NCBI RefSeq assembly: GCF_040054535.1
Contig: NC_090782.1
Span: 22,341,001-22,405,000, forward strand
Length of the DNA: 64,000 bases
Direction: 5' to 3'
From: Antennarius striatus
Lineage: Eukaryota > Chordata > Actinopteri > Lophiiformes > Antennariidae
The translations under genes were made by a program, and so were the position numbers. The notes under the pieces are model-generated. The model searched no databases, was not told the origin of the DNA, and was given only the letters and a program-made list of their open reading frames with translations. Each line of letters begins with the position of its first letter. Within the stretch, counting starts at the first letter, position 1. Shown in pieces: positions 1 through 14,919 of this stretch.

Positions 1-622
1 TCAGCTTGCAGACATGAGCAACTCAAAATCCAAATGTATCCCTGCACCAAAATAATGATTAAGCAGCCACGGCTCAGAATGGGGTGGCTTCATAGCCGCC
101 ACACACACCTTGCCTATAAGCTGTGGATTGATATTTAGGACTGGGGGGGGTATTTGGTTGGGTTTGGCTTCTCTGTACATGTTTTAACACAACTCAGCAC
201 AAAGACAATAAAGTCTCATGATAAACACAGAGCGGTTACCTCATGGAGTAATCATTTATCATCCTGACTGTAAACTGCGGAGAACGAAAAGCTGCTAACT
301 CCCTGTCCATCCCTCTCAAACTTCAAACTTATGTATGAATGAGCTGCATGGCGTGTGTGTGCGTGTGTGTGTGTATGGTGTCCGCACACGCACGTTGTGA
401 AGTTTGCGGCGTTGCGGAGGAAGGAGAGCGCTGAAAATCAAAGCATCAGGGGGGGGCTGAAGGCTCGAGCCCACAGCCGTCCACGCTGCAGGACACTGTG
501 GAACATGTGATAGGGATGATCACCCCTAACACCCACCTCCTGCCCACCCCACTAGCGCACACACACACAAAAGTGTCCTTTTGACCCAGATCTCCCAACT
601 CCCTCTCCCAGCAACCCTTTCG

Positions 623-626
<4 letters not shown>

Positions 627-676
<50 letters not shown>
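627..676. repeat. (CT)n microsatellite
   Basis: About 25 uninterrupted CT units are read directly. The serine/leucine-rich and Arg-Glu-rich open frames that cross it are only repeat translation. Confidence 0.95.
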
Positions 677-679
<3 letters not shown>

Positions 680-1702
680 TGCCACATCAGTTGGATCCGG
701 CCTCCAACCACGAGCCCCGACAGGCCGCACGGCGCAAACAGAGCCTCGAGTTAATGTAATGAGCCAAAGAATGCCACCTCTCAGGTCTGAAATTGCAGTG
801 AGTATTAGGTGACCAGAGAAAACACTGCGGTGGAAAGTATGCGCGTATGTGTGCGCAGCATAAAGAGGGATGTGAATGCATACTTTGAGTGGATAGGTCG
901 CAAAGAAAGGTATTAAAAAGCTTGAGGAGATCGTTTTTAGGTTCGACACGTGGCCTTTTCACTCCAGCTGAGTCTCTTTTCTGTCTCTGTCTCAGAACGA
1001 AAAAATAGACGGAGAAACAACAAGTCATGACAACACGTTTTTCCATTTGAACGGTTTGCCAGTAAGAGTTCTATCGCTGTTTGATTACAATGGAGAAAAG
1101 ATAATAGTGGAGATGATAGATATACAGTAGAGCACTAAATAACGGAGGAGAAGGTGAGCATGATTTCTGCAGGTGTTGCTTTGACAACTCAATTTATCTC
1201 CTTGTTTATCCTTTATCTCCTTCAGTAGCCGAGCGGTGCGGAATGACTCTAAAGGTAAAATGAAAGAAACAAAATGAAATATTAGCTTTCATAAATAATA
1301 CAGTAGTCTAAAAAGGCAGACTTTGCTCTTTTCCATGACTTAGAAGCTGAAAGATTTACGCTGTGGGGTTTTTATTAATAGTTTATGCTGAAAAAACTGT
1401 TCTGGTTAAATAAAATAAATATTTTCTATTGATTTTGGATCAGATGAGACAACAATGAGATGTGTCCGAAGACAATTTCACCTGCACAAAAAGTTATCTT
1501 TTTGTGTTACAGGCTTCATTATAGGATAATTACATGTCTAAAAATGATGTTTGGGTCATTATAAATTCTCAATAAGATAACAAACAAACCCAGAGTTTCC
1601 TGTATATAAAATCATGTCCATGGTCTTGTGTCTATTTTCCTCATGAACTTCTTTTAAGGTCACCCTTCCACTTCCTGTGTCTCTCGCTATCAATAGAGCC
1701 AG

Positions 1703-1715
1703 AGGTCAAAGGTCA
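1703..1715 (+). promoter_or_regulatory. Perfect DR1 nuclear-receptor motif
   Basis: AGGTCA, one A spacer, then AGGTCA. This is the direct-repeat-1 site bound by RXR heterodimers, HNF4 and COUP-TF. A further half-site, AAGGTCAC, lies about 50 bases upstream. It is about 3.4 kb upstream of the C1orf52 start. The sequence match is seen directly; regulatory use is inference. Confidence 0.5.
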
Positions 1716-2674
1716 GTGGCATCAGCCAGCGGTCGCAAATATAAGGGTCGCCTTTTAAAAGTCTTATTTACATGACTAAGATGACATTTAAGTGAACATG
1801 TAACTTAAAATTGCTTGAAGTAGCTTCTTATTAAAATCCCTTCGCTCAGACCACAACAACAAGAAGTCAGGCCTGAAAAAAAAATGAGTGGAAACTTTCA
1901 TCTGGGTGTCCTGAATTATTCTCCAGGTGTTGTTTGGTGATCTCAAAGTGGGCTGAGGGTGTAACTCTCTGAAACATGATTTTCACAATCAAAATCCTGG
2001 GATTCCGTGATATGTTTTTAATAGAAAGGTAATACAGTAAGAGACCGATCACATCTGATGCAGCATCTCCTCAAAGCTAACATGGGTTAATCCGAGGCTC
2101 AGGACTTAACTCCATTTCTCTCTTGTTGTTTAAGAATAAAAACTTGAGATGGAAGGAGATAGAAAGAAAAAAAAAACATCTGCCCACGGCTCTATTTGCT
2201 AACGCTGAATAAACGGCCTGTTAATATGCTGTCAAATATGTGTCCCGACCTGAACTAAGCCTATGGATTAAATAAAGACATTCAAGATATGAATGGCCAG
2301 ATTAAACAGAGATGTGAGGAGGCGTGTCTTTTCGCCTCCATGGGGAATTTCTCACGTTGTGGTCAAGCTCTTCGAGAATGGAGAAGAAGAGCATAAGGAA
2401 GGGGGATGTCCGGCTGCATTCTCCCTCCTGAATTTCCCATTATTTTATTTTTTTTAATGTCAGAATGATTAACGTTTTCATAAGGCAAGACTATAACAGA
2501 CAAATTGTCTATTCAACAGAACCCTGCAGCTCATATGGAAGCAATAGAACCCACTGCTGCCCAGGGGTTGGACGGCATTGACACTAAACACTAGAAAAAT
2601 GCCAAGCCTGGATTCTGATAGGAATATAAAGGAGGTTAAAAATGCCCAAATTGCTTAATTACTTGATTATTTAG

Positions 2675-2710
2675 TAACATATGTGCCTTATTTTTAAGGC
2701 ACATACGTTA
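2675..2710. repeat. 16-bp inverted repeat with 4-base loop
   Basis: The left arm 2675-2690 and right arm 2695-2710 pair at 15 of 16 positions around a TTTT loop. It is too short for a normal microRNA precursor. It may be a cruciform-prone palindrome or the remnant of a small foldback element. Confidence 0.8.
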
Positions 2711-3944
2711 ATCTAGCTTTCATATAAATATTTTATTTTAGTGCAGCTGAACAGGGAGGAAACAGGGAACGCTTTGTTCCAAGAATTTGGAGTCACACTC
2801 ACAGCCAGTTTATTAAGATGATAAGAGAGGATTTAAGACGGTGGAGGTTATCCTCAGTTATTAGCCCTGGCTGAAAAAAAATGTCAGTGTCAGTTACCAT
2901 CACGGTTAAAATAGCTAAAAATACAACAGTTTAACTCAGGAGAGGTAAAAACAACAAGTTAAAAAGTTCAATATTCAAAGCCAAAAACTGCTGAGGCCGG
3001 TGGAAATCTGGCCTCTGAGAAAACATCTGTGTCACCAATCAGGATGAACAGATATTGCAATTCAAGTCAGTGTTATTAATAACCAACAGACAAAGTTATC
3101 AGGCTTAAAAAAAAAAGAAGAAAAAACTCCACTGGAAATGTAGAGACTGTTGTATGAGGAAATACAGCATGTCCTGACAGTCAGTCCCTGCTACAGGCTA
3201 AAGAGACAGAAAAAGAGACTGTAAGACAGCTAAAAGCAGCCATTATAGGTGGTCGAATACACTGTTTGATTCTGCTTCTACTCCAGTGGATTTATTCTCC
3301 TTTGGCAGCAAGGAGCGTTAGTCATTTGTCACAATTAGAATACAACCCCTGATATTTAGGCTCTTGTGTTTCTACTGTAAAAATCACTCAACAGAGTGTT
3401 TTTCAGTGTCGGCACTGACATTTCTGGAAATTAATACAACTACTACTGACATTGCACTAACAAAATTGGCTTGGTGGGTTTTAGGTAAAGCCAATGAAGA
3501 AAAATGAAAATAAAAATTCCATGAAGTTTCACGAAACCGCAGCAGAAAAAAAAAAGGTCCGCACATGAACTTGAACTACACCTTTAGGATCTGTTAGGAC
3601 TGGACTTTCAGGATATCTATGTGCAGATCTGACCTCAGATTACCTAAAAATTCTAAGCATCTCAAATGAAGTATCTGTATTCAGAATGGATGGAGGGACA
3701 TTGCAAAATGTACATGAGTAGATTTATGTTTCTGCCCCTGTACAAACCTGTACTCAGGGGCCCCTAAAGGTCCACAACAATGTCTCTAAACTGCTCTCAA
3801 TCATCAGCAGAAGTGTTTGAGTGACTTTGAGGAGGTGATGGTCAGAATCCTTGAGTGTTTCTGGGCAGGTGTGTGTTCTGGTAGTCTTGGTGGAAGTGTG
3901 TGAGTCCTCATGGATTTCCAGGGACCAAATCATCTCCATTGAGC

Positions 3945-4170
3945 ATCTTCCTTATGGCTTTTCCCTTCAGGGGTCGCCACAGCGAATCAGTTGCCTCCAT
4001 CTAACCCTGTCTTCTGCATCCTCTTCTCTCACACCAACTACCTTCATGTCCTCTTTCACTACATCCATAAACCTCCTCTTTGGTCTTCCTCTAGGCCTCC
4101 TGCCTGGCAGTTCAAAACTCAGCATCCTTCTACCAATATATTCACTATCTCTCCTCTGGACATGTCCAAA
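3945..4170 (-). mobile_element. 3' end of an RTE-type LINE, 5'-truncated
   Basis: On the minus strand, 4170 down to 3967 is an open frame ending in TGA. It encodes the C-terminal tail of a reverse transcriptase ORF, with the motifs RRDSEYIGRRML, GRRPRGRPKRRFMDVVKEDM and WRQLIRCGDP, which recur in many fish LINE copies of this type. The short 3' tail after the stop reaches about 3945. Homology stops near 4170, so this is a typical 5'-truncated insertion that has lost the endonuclease and catalytic reverse transcriptase parts. The frame still lacks stops, which suggests moderate age. The RTE clade is assigned by recall of the motif and is less certain than the LINE identity. Confidence 0.8.
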
Positions 4171-4174
4171 CGGA

Positions 4175-5030
4175 GAGCATCTTTATGCAATGAAGTACAA
4201 AAAAGTATAAAAATGTGCGTTAATGAAAGTATATTGTAAAGTCAGAGTGGACAGTGATGAACCAATTATGACTGCTGCATGATTTATTGTCTAACTGATG
4301 GGACTATACTGTACTCTAGTGGTAACACAATGTAATTGCTGTTCTGTCAAAATGAGCAAACTTTCATTCATTCACTTTCTCTAACTTGTAGCCAGATGCT
4401 GTTGATGCTGAAAAATATCTACACCTTTGCACATTCGACACTTCCTTAATTTGTTCAGGTTTGTGGACAGCAGCAGAAAAATTTGCCACAATAAGAGCCC
4501 TTGGCACGTCCAAGTGCAAAAAAAAACCCACCAACACCTCATAGGGACACTGAAAACTTGTGGATATCCTTGACTGGACCTTTGTGAAGGCTCACACAAG
4601 ATGTCTCATGCCAAAGGCTCGGTGAAACTTGCATTTCAACGACCCCCTTTGACACCCCCTGGAACCCCCATCAACCATTGTTGAGGAGCCAGATGGGTTT
4701 TAAATATGGAGTATGAATAGCACTGACCACACCCCACAGGGTTAATAAACTGGGACAAGACCAACCACCACCAGAACTGAAGGAGCCTCTTGGCTTCTTA
4801 AGTCCGGTGGATTTATTTAAATAGCTTTGGACAACTACAGTAAAAACTAAAAGTCGTTTATTTCGCCAAAATTAAAAAAAAAAAAAAAAAAGTCGTTTTC
4901 ACGTTGACAGGATTGAATGAAACCAATCGCGTGTCGTAAAGCGTTTTTGTTTTTAGTTTTTTACAGCCTGCCCCTTTAATAAAATAGCTTTGCGACAGTC
5001 GTCACGACACTGTCAAACCGATTTACGACT
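4175..5030. other. Noncoding upstream flank of C1orf52
   Basis: No coding signal was recognised. It holds an A-run near 4873-4891 flanked by two copies of AAAAGTCGTTT, which looks like a small local duplication. The last part grades into the C1orf52 promoter. Confidence 0.5.
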
Positions 5031-5157
5031 ATTTTGGAGGCTGTTTCAAAATGGTGTAGTTCGAGAGAGAACACAACTGAAATCGAGTCCCTCCGCTTCT
5101 CCTCGGTTTTCAACTGAAACAGGTCATTGAATCTAAGAAATTCGCGACTCCCGCAAA
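5031..5157 (+). promoter_or_regulatory. Probable C1orf52 promoter and 5' UTR
   Basis: The bases before the start codon are richer in CpG than the flank. They include CAAAATGGTG at about 5047, which resembles a YY1 site, a common core element of TATA-less housekeeping promoters. No TATA box is obvious. The transcription start is not determinable from sequence alone. Confidence 0.35.
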
Positions 5158-6746
<1,589 letters not shown>

Positions 6747-7420
6747 GGGCTGCAGTAACGGGAACGAGGATATGCGTCTGAATATTTTACACCCGCCAGG
6801 AAAATTCACAGATATTAGCACAATAGTCCAGGGGGTACTATGCTGTAAAAACATAGACTGGCATTTTACCTGCAGGCTGTCATCACCTGCAATATGACAA
6901 TATTTGCTTTATGTTCTGTAAGGTGTCATGCTTTTGTTATTTACACCGAACCAGACATTGGCAGCAACCCAGGACGCATTTGTTCATTACACTTTGTAGG
7001 CCACGTTTGCCTTCTGCAAGGAAAAAGTTGTAATTTGTAACAACACAACGTCATCTAGACATTTACGTACACGTCCAGTAACACATCGCAAACAGTAGAA
7101 ATCCATGATAAATATTATCCTTTGCTGTCTGTGATGTACGACTGCTGCTGTTGTCTACTGCTGAGAGGGTTTGAGCTCCTGGACTTTTACAGCCATTCGT
7201 TTCCTCTCGGCACCGCCGAGCGATGGAGGCATGGCCTGGTCGAGATGTTTTTAGCCCCTAGGTTCATGCCTAAAGACATTGTGAATGGTACATAATGACA
7301 CATAACCATAAAGCAGAGTTTCTGCAGATGCCACCTCACACTGTAAACGAGTCGTAAGTGATGTTGGCGAGGGATGACTGTTTTTTTTGTTTTTTTTTAC
7401 ATCCCTGTGTAGAATGTGTT

Positions 7421-7426
7421 AATAAA
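7421..7426 (+). terminator. C1orf52: Poly(A) signal candidate for C1orf52 (proximal)
   Basis: AATAAA about 675 bases after the stop, followed by T-rich sequence. The alternative signal is at 8151. Confidence 0.5.
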
Positions 7427-8150
7427 CTTCTGTTAAATCCCTTGACATCATTTTTGTCCTGGCCGTAATCCTTTCTTTCAAGGATTCGGGCATGAGTGAA
7501 AACAAGAGCTTTACAACTTGTACCAGACTCGTGTTATGATGTAATGTAGTTTGTGAATTAAATGTTAATCATAACCAAGAGGCAAGAAAGAGAAAACTAC
7601 AAAAAAAACAACCAAAGGTGGACTTTAGTGTTATGTGATGCATTGAACCGAGTGCAGTTTTTGGTTTTAACTCCTGTTTTATTTCAAGTAAAAATCAGTG
7701 TGATGTCTGGCTGTTTTGATTTGCTTGATTCTTTGTCTTTATTCAAAGCCCTCACTCTGGAATATCACTGTTTGTGTTGTAGTGATACAATGACTTTCCT
7801 TTAAATAATAGGAATTAGAAATGACTTTAAATCTGTTGAAATTACATTTTAAAAAGCTATCTGTACTTCCAGTTTAGGCCCACTAGATGTCGCCATTGAG
7901 CTAGACTAGAAATCAGCTGCACTTCGTGTAAAAACACCAGTTTATGTGTGTGTACCGTTTTTCTTGAGGGGTGTTCTGTTCCTAGGTGTTGTCTCATCTC
8001 CGTTATCTTGAGATGCAGAGATGGGGGTTGGGTTTTTTTTTCAGAATTTACATCTGTTTGAAATAAAATGACTTGCGTGTGACGTATGACATCAGATGTT
8101 TGTAACATTGTACAATCCTGTTCCCAAATTGGGATGATCTGTAAAACATT

Positions 8151-8156
8151 AATAAA
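8151..8156 (+). terminator. C1orf52: Poly(A) signal candidate for C1orf52 (distal)
   Basis: AATAAA, with a GT-rich stretch about 60 bases downstream. It would give a 1.4 kb 3' UTR. Confidence 0.4.
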
Positions 8157-8230
8157 ACAATACCTATATTTTATGTCTGATCAGTTGAGTTGGCGCCTCA
8201 TCAGCCTCACAGATTTGTGTTAGTATAACA

Positions 8231-8590
8231 GTACGTCTCAAAAAAGTTGGGACAGGGGGAAACAACATTGGGGAAAGTTGTGAAATCTTCAAAAACACCT
8301 GAGTTGATCATTCCACAGTTACAAATGTTCAAAGACCGACCTGTGGGTGGTCGATTGCTTTTAGGTCTAACAGGATTTATAAATCATTACATTCTATTGT
8401 TCTCAAAGCAAGGTCTTAAAAACCAAATGACTAATCATCCACACATCCCTAGATTCACTCTATACATTTCTGTTAGGGGAGGAGAAAATCTAATGGTTTC
8501 CCAAGCACTGAAAAAAGGAAAAGTTTCCACTTTGCAACAACTAAGTGATCAGAGGAATTCCTGGCCTATCTGTCATTGTGAGTTGACGTG
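8231..8590. repeat. Dispersed fish repeat relic, probably DNA transposon-derived
   Basis: The run beginning ACGTCTCAAAAAAGTTGGGACAG, then GGGAAAGTTGTGAAAT and CAAAAACACCTG, resembles the terminal region of a repeat I recall as abundant in teleosts. No matching opposite terminus or transposase was found, so class and boundaries are uncertain. Its open frame has no recognisable protein motif. Confidence 0.45.
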
Positions 8591-11500
8591 AAATAGTGGT
8601 AAATATGCCTCTGATAAAATTCCAGCCCCCAGGTATGTGCCTGGCCTTGTCTGAAATGTGTACCGGGTCCTGCACAGCAACAACAGCAGGCTGATTTTAT
8701 CAAACATATTTATGAGCAAATAACTCCTTTCGCTGGCTGCGTGAGCTACGATCGGCGGGGTCACATCCATCAGCGTTCAACAATCACTCACCTCGCCGAC
8801 AATCTCGTAGCTGGAAATTTCCCAGAACATAAATGTTTTGCGGTTCTCTGTTCTTCGAAGTGTTTGGAAAACGTTTCTCCAGATCCCAGCATGTGTTTTT
8901 ATCCCTCTCTGATTCAGCATTCCTTTGACTGTGGCTTCTTTGTGTTTTGGAGATTGTGTTACTGGAGGCAATGCATTTTTCACCCCGTTGGATGTCACAC
9001 ACAGATGACCTTTATTTCATTAAAGAGAACATCTTTGTTTTTGTGTTACATTTTTTACCCTCACCTCATTTCACCCCAACGGACGTTTAAATAAAATCAC
9101 GAGGACTCATAACGACGATGTTTTCTCGCATTAGCTAGATTGCTAACGGTTTCTAATAAAGCGGGAAAAGCTTCCCGGTTGGAAAAGTGTCAGTCAGGCC
9201 GACCGTTTATCACCCCGACATATTTACTGGAAGGTCGAGACCTCATGAGGGCCTTTCAGTATTCAGGGGTTGCAGAGGTTGGCAGCTTCTATCGGACTTA
9301 TTGTTGCAGCTTTTATGTAAATTGAGGGGCTGCAGGGTCGAAACGAGAAAACGTCCCGCACATTTTTCTTTATAGTAAGACAAGTCTGAGGTCTGGAGCT
9401 CTGTGAGGCTCTTTCTAAAGACGCCATAACATTTCAGCATTCAACATTTCAATTTTTTTGCAGGCGTTTTGTTGTAATCGACAGTCTTGCTTCGTGGACA
9501 GTCCTAATCCCTGATTTTATTCACAGAGCTAAGTGTGGCCAGTACCAAACTGTATGACTTGGAACCAGCTCAGGATGGCGGTTCCTTGTCAACACACCCT
9601 CTGGGTTGTCTTCGTTCCACCTCGGATGTTTGCTCGAGGTAAACAGTTGCTTTTCACACCGTCAGTCGTGCCGATCGTGTGAAACAGATGCTCAGCAGAA
9701 TAGCAAACGTCCGTGGAGTCGGAGAATAAACGAGTGTACCCTCATCCGTCATTCTGGCTTTTCGCTTTTGATGAGAAGAACTTAGACAGAATAATGTACA
9801 CATGATGAAATTATACTGAAATCTAAGCTCCTGTCTGTCTGCCAACCACAGGTACTCCCCATTTGCTCTCACATTGTGCGTGGAGTCAGCTTTTCCAATC
9901 GATGGTGAGACGGTAATATAATATTGCAATTTAGGGTAACATTGCGGTGCGGCCCACTGATTGCAGCAGAATATTTCCAAATGATTCCCCCTTCATTTTA
10001 CCAAATTCCATTACTCTTAACCAACCAGGAGCATCTGTGAGGTTTCATCAGACCTTCACAGAACTGCATCAGACAGAAGGTTTCTTTCTTTTTTCAGCGC
10101 TGGGATTACAGCTGGAAACGACATGTCAGAGCTGAGAGAGAAAAATTAAGAATCAAAGAAACCAAACTAAAGTAGTTATAGAATAATACAAAATTGTTCA
10201 TTTGTATTTATGATTTGATTTTTTTTTTAAAAAAAGGACACACCCTTAAAGTGAAGGGATGCGCCCCTTTATCCGGATCCTCGCCACAGTTTAAAGCTAC
10301 ATGTCCTACTCTGGAGATATGTCCTGTATTCTTTGTGTGAATGCAGATGGACGCAAGTGAAAATGATAAACTCCAAAAATGAAGGATTTCCAGACAAGAC
10401 CAAACAGGATAAAATCACTTCACCAGCTCAGGTGAAGTTGTGTGTCAGAGTCGGAGGGAGTTTGAAGAAACCATTCAAAGTATTTATTAGTGCCCACAGG
10501 ACAGAGCCGGGTTTAATAGGATGTAATAATTCAGGACGTTAAAAATAGCGAGAACCAGAACATAAATAGGAAGGGATGCTAACAGGAGTTCCGTCCCAAC
10601 ATTCCAGAGGAAGTCTGGACAAAATATTGTGAATCTCATCAGAGGATATTATTCAGCCGGACCTCATGGAGTCTCAACATTCTTCAGGCTGTCAGAGAGA
10701 TTGGGTCCAGAAATTCCAAATACTAGCACTCCTCTTCGGAGTATATCCTATGAAGCATACTTAGTATATGAGTACATGTAGGCCTTTTGTGATTTCATTT
10801 AGGAAAAATGCCGATTTTGTGGCTCCAAAGTCGACATACGTAGGTTTAAAATAAAACTCTTTTCTGAAACAGTGTTTTTAATTTATTCTTTCCTTTTGGT
10901 CATAAGGAAATGTTTTCACCTCTGTTTGTTTTTTCATTGTTTGTTTGTTTGTTAGAAATCACAGAATGTTCCCAGCAGACTTTTTAATTTAATTTTACAG
11001 GGGTGGCCTCTTGGGACGGGAAGGACTTGATGAGATATTGAGGCAAATCTCGATCAGGAAGCAGATCCAGGAAAGATTTGTGTAGCCTTGGAGAAGATAT
11101 GAAAGTGTGTTACATAATGACGCTGTAGCAAAACTGAAAAGTGTGAATGAATGCTGGTTTGCTATTACAAATAAAGAAAGAAAAAGGAAGGAAAAGACTA
11201 CAAAGACGACCTAAACGCTCAGAATCAGGGGCATTGTGTTCCCCCTGTGTGTTTTTTCCTTTGGGATAAATGGCAATATGACATTTTTGTGGGTCTGTCT
11301 GCAGGAATGGAAACTTGGATGAGCCGGTACATGTAAAGAATTTATTGAAGAACTATTACCACAAAAATGCCAACAAGAGAAAAGCTAGAAAGACAAAAAA
11401 AAAAAAAAAAAGGAGCAGATGTAGGTAAAGGTCTGATTGGGTCACTCTCTCCACGACACACTGAATACTTTTGAAAATAAAGTCAACACTTCCATGCGTT

Positions 11501-11683
11501 GTGATAGGAGACGTTAAGAACAGGATGACAAACATGAAATGGAACATTTTGATCCTGATCACATGAAGGATGCTGTCAGAGACGGGAACGTTCAGAGAAG
11601 ATAGGGAACGGTAGCCGGAGACGAGTGTCCTGACCTCCATCCTGATAAACATGTCAGAGTGTTGATAACGCTTTGGGACAGCC

Positions 11684-11689
11684 TGTGTG

Positions 11690-11722
<33 letters not shown>

Positions 11723-11723
11723 T
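11684..11723. repeat. (GT)n microsatellite
   Basis: GT repeat with one TT interruption, read directly. Confidence 0.95.
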
Positions 11724-12622
11724 TCTCAGACAGCCAGCGGCGGTGTGGATTCTCCAATCCCAACCCTTGTTTGCGTCTGAACCAAAGAGTTATTTCAAGC
11801 ATTTTTGACTATTTTTCAAATTGTCCATCATTCACAGTCAACTGTCTTCATTACTGATTAATTGTGTTTTTTTATTTTTCAAGCACACATTCCAAACATT
11901 CCTGAAAACACTACACAAACTTTGTGTTTTCTGGTTGTTGGTCCCACCAAAAGTAAGCTTTTAAAAAAAAAAAAGCAAAACATTTTATTTATCTTTTCCT
12001 GAGCTTCAGAGGAAAGGCTTTATATGGTCTTCCTGCTTGTGAACCTTTGCACAAACCCATCCGGTGTGTGTGCCTCATCAGATAAAGGTTTATTATCTGG
12101 CTTCCACATGAAAGGATATGATGTTTGCAGCAGGTTATGACAGTTTAGATATGATGTTCGTCCAAACTGGATCATGCAGATCCATAAAAGAGCTGCGATA
12201 ATTTGTTTTTGGCTTCATATCAATGACCTAATAACCCAGATTTTCCACAAAAATGATAAATTTAACTTGGAGGAGCAAAACTGACTCCTTGTTTAATAAA
12301 AAACACACACACATTTTAAGATTTTTATTGCCTGTACAGTACTTATAACCCAAATCCATCAAGATTAATTGATCAGAAATGTAAAAAAAAAAAAAGAAAG
12401 TATGTTGTGAATAGAAATAAAGTCCAATAAAAAAGTCTGCTTGGATTGTTTTTTTTACGACTTTGACTATTATGTGAGTTTGGAATGTAAATCTGCACTT
12501 GAGAGCGCCGCTGACGGGGATCATTCAGCTTAATTTATACCCTGAGAAAGGCTTGTGTCCGAGAACATAAATTTTGTTTAGGTGCAAACTGAAAAAAAAA
12601 AAGAAAAGACCCATAAACCGTC

Positions 12623-12624
<2 letters not shown>

Positions 12625-12682
<58 letters not shown>
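12625..12682. repeat. (GA)n microsatellite
   Basis: About 29 uninterrupted GA units, read directly. The Arg-Glu and Ser-Leu open frames over it are repeat translation. Confidence 0.95.
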
Positions 12683-12684
<2 letters not shown>

Positions 12685-14919
12685 AATGGGTAGCCGTCAG
12701 GAGGAGCGCACCAACAGCTGCAGGGCCCCCAGCATGCGTTGGCTCTCTCCCTCCTGCTTTGCCTGACCGGTACGAGGCTGGAACGTCTGAACAGGGGGTG
12801 TGGGGGTGTGTGGGGGGCAGCTGAGCAGATGTTCCGCCACTGGCCTCACAAAAGCCACAAGTGACTGGTGGAGAAAAAAGACACACCACAAGAAAGGAGA
12901 AAAAGTTCCTCATTTTGTCCTGCAGTGTCCGGTCGGGGGTGTATATCACTTTACTCCATCTCCATTCACATCTTTACTTGAATGATCCTCTCTGCTAGAG
13001 GAGGCTTTTTTTTTTTTTTTAACCACGGGAAGATTAAATCGGCATCCACAGGTGAACTCAGTGTTTGCATCTTGTTCCCCCATGCGTAAAAAAAAAAAAA
13101 AAAAGATCTTTAAATGTTCTATTACAAGTCCTGCAGCTGCTGCACGGATTTTATATCAATACACACAACTTCTGATAACTTCTGTCTCCAGAGACGAGAC
13201 CACCGGTTCCTCCTGACTGCTTTACTTTTAGCACATGGTGACAAAAATCAAACATTCTTTTTTTGGATTTTGTTTTTGGACTTATTGGAGACTTATTTTT
13301 CTCTCTATTTTCTGACATTTTATTAACCAGACAGCAAAGCCACCTCAATACCTTACATTTCCCTTTATAACACACTTTTCTTTTGACGCACGCAAATTTG
13401 GCCTAACGTGTAAATTTACCTTATAAACCTCGGGGGCGTCGTACATCACGTTTTAAGGAATGTGAGACATTTCCAGCATGAAAATTACACTAATAGGTGT
13501 TATTTATCAAAAAGAAGAAGAAAAAAAAAGAGACGCCGCTCATGCCCTGCAGTGTCGGTCAACAGCAAACACTTTTGTGTGTCCTCTTTTTCCCTGACAC
13601 CCACACAAAGACGCACTATATGCAGCCTGCAGGTTTTGACCTGTAAATAACTGCCCAGACAGGGTCTCGTCAGATGGGGGGGGGGAGGCCGAGGCGTCAG
13701 AGCCTACGCAGCTCCTGCGAAGCAATAACAGATGCTTATCATGTTTTACTTACCGAGGGTAGCGACGGAGGGAGAAAAGGGAAAGGGAGGGGGTGGTGGT
13801 GGTGGTGGTATGGGACGTTGGGGCCCTGTGAATGAATGGCTCTGACAATAAATGCCCTCAATCATGGGTGGACATTGTATCTTTGAAAAGAGAGTCACAG
13901 TTATGCCAGGAGAGTCAGAGGGGGAAAAAAAGAAAAAGCGAGGAGGGAGGGGGGGGGTAGTATGCGTGCGCCTTGAAGCGAGACGGAGAGCGCATGTGCC
14001 TTCACACACCCACTGCAGCTTTTCAGCAGATCATCCTCTCGCACATTCCAGGCAGAGGCAACAGCAAACAAATGGCTTAAGGCTCGAAGAGAAGCGTGTT
14101 TCATTCCATTCCTCCCCGTCTCCTGCGCTCTGGAAGTCCCGAAGTCGAGCTGCGAGCCGGGACAGAGGTCAGACGCAAGGTCAGAGGAGAGAGAGGATTA
14201 CTGAAGATACACTCCTGATAAAAGTGTCGCTCTAATAATCAGCAGCGATCCATCACCGTGCAGGCTATTAGGCTGCTGCAGCCATCAGGAGGTAAAAAAA
14301 TAAAAAATAAAAAATGAAGCCCCCCACGTGTGTGTGCTAATGAAGATGAAACCATTAAAAGATAAACCCCCTGACACACACACACACACACTCAATCCTG
14401 GTTATTTGTAAAAGCCATGATTCATGGCTGTTAGACTCTCAGCATCATCTTCATTGACAATTTTTGTCTCCCTTCCTCTGCAGAGGGGATGAGAGAGACC
14501 CCCCCCCCACACACACACACACACACTTGGAGTTGACTAGAACGGATTTCCCTGCTGTTTGCTGAAATGCCTTCACGGCTACTGGTGAAGGCGGTAATTT
14601 GAAATCCAGGCCCGCTGCTCTCTGGTTTACATTTCAGGAGCAAATATTGTCATCGCAATTTATTATCCTTCATAAGGTGGAGTCAAAAATGTTAATTTGC
14701 TGATCAATAGATTCCTGTTTTGTTGATTTGCTCTTAAAATTATGAACATCAAGGAAACAATTGACCAAATTAACCAACATGAGGAAGACTACGGTGGTTG
14801 GTTGTCCAGTCTTTGCACATTTCCACCAGTTTAAAACTAATCATATGTATTTTATACACAACAGAAATCTTAATATACATTATCAAGAATATATAGTGTA
14901 AGTTAGCCAAAAGATCATT

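Larger units (their letters stand above)
1..3930. other. Gene-poor left flank
   Basis: I find no exon with recognisable protein content here. The stretch is AT-rich noncoding DNA with a long CT run near 627-676, a perfect DR1 nuclear-receptor motif at 1703-1715 and a short strong hairpin at 2675-2710. In human the next gene on this side of C1orf52 is BCL10. No BCL10 sequence was recognised, so it is probably outside the window or elsewhere in this genome (inference). Confidence 0.6.
6747..8175 (+). other. C1orf52: C1orf52 3' UTR and poly(A) region
   Basis: Noncoding sequence after the stop. AATAAA occurs at 7421-7426 and again at 8151-8156, so a short (about 0.7 kb) or longer (about 1.4 kb) 3' UTR is possible. 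Which is used cannot be decided here. A CTCF-like motif lies at 7880-7893. Confidence 0.55.

Noticed and set aside
446..949. 167-codon antisense frame near the left edge
   Set aside because: Its core is Arg-Glu translation of the CT microsatellite, and the rest has no recognisable domain.
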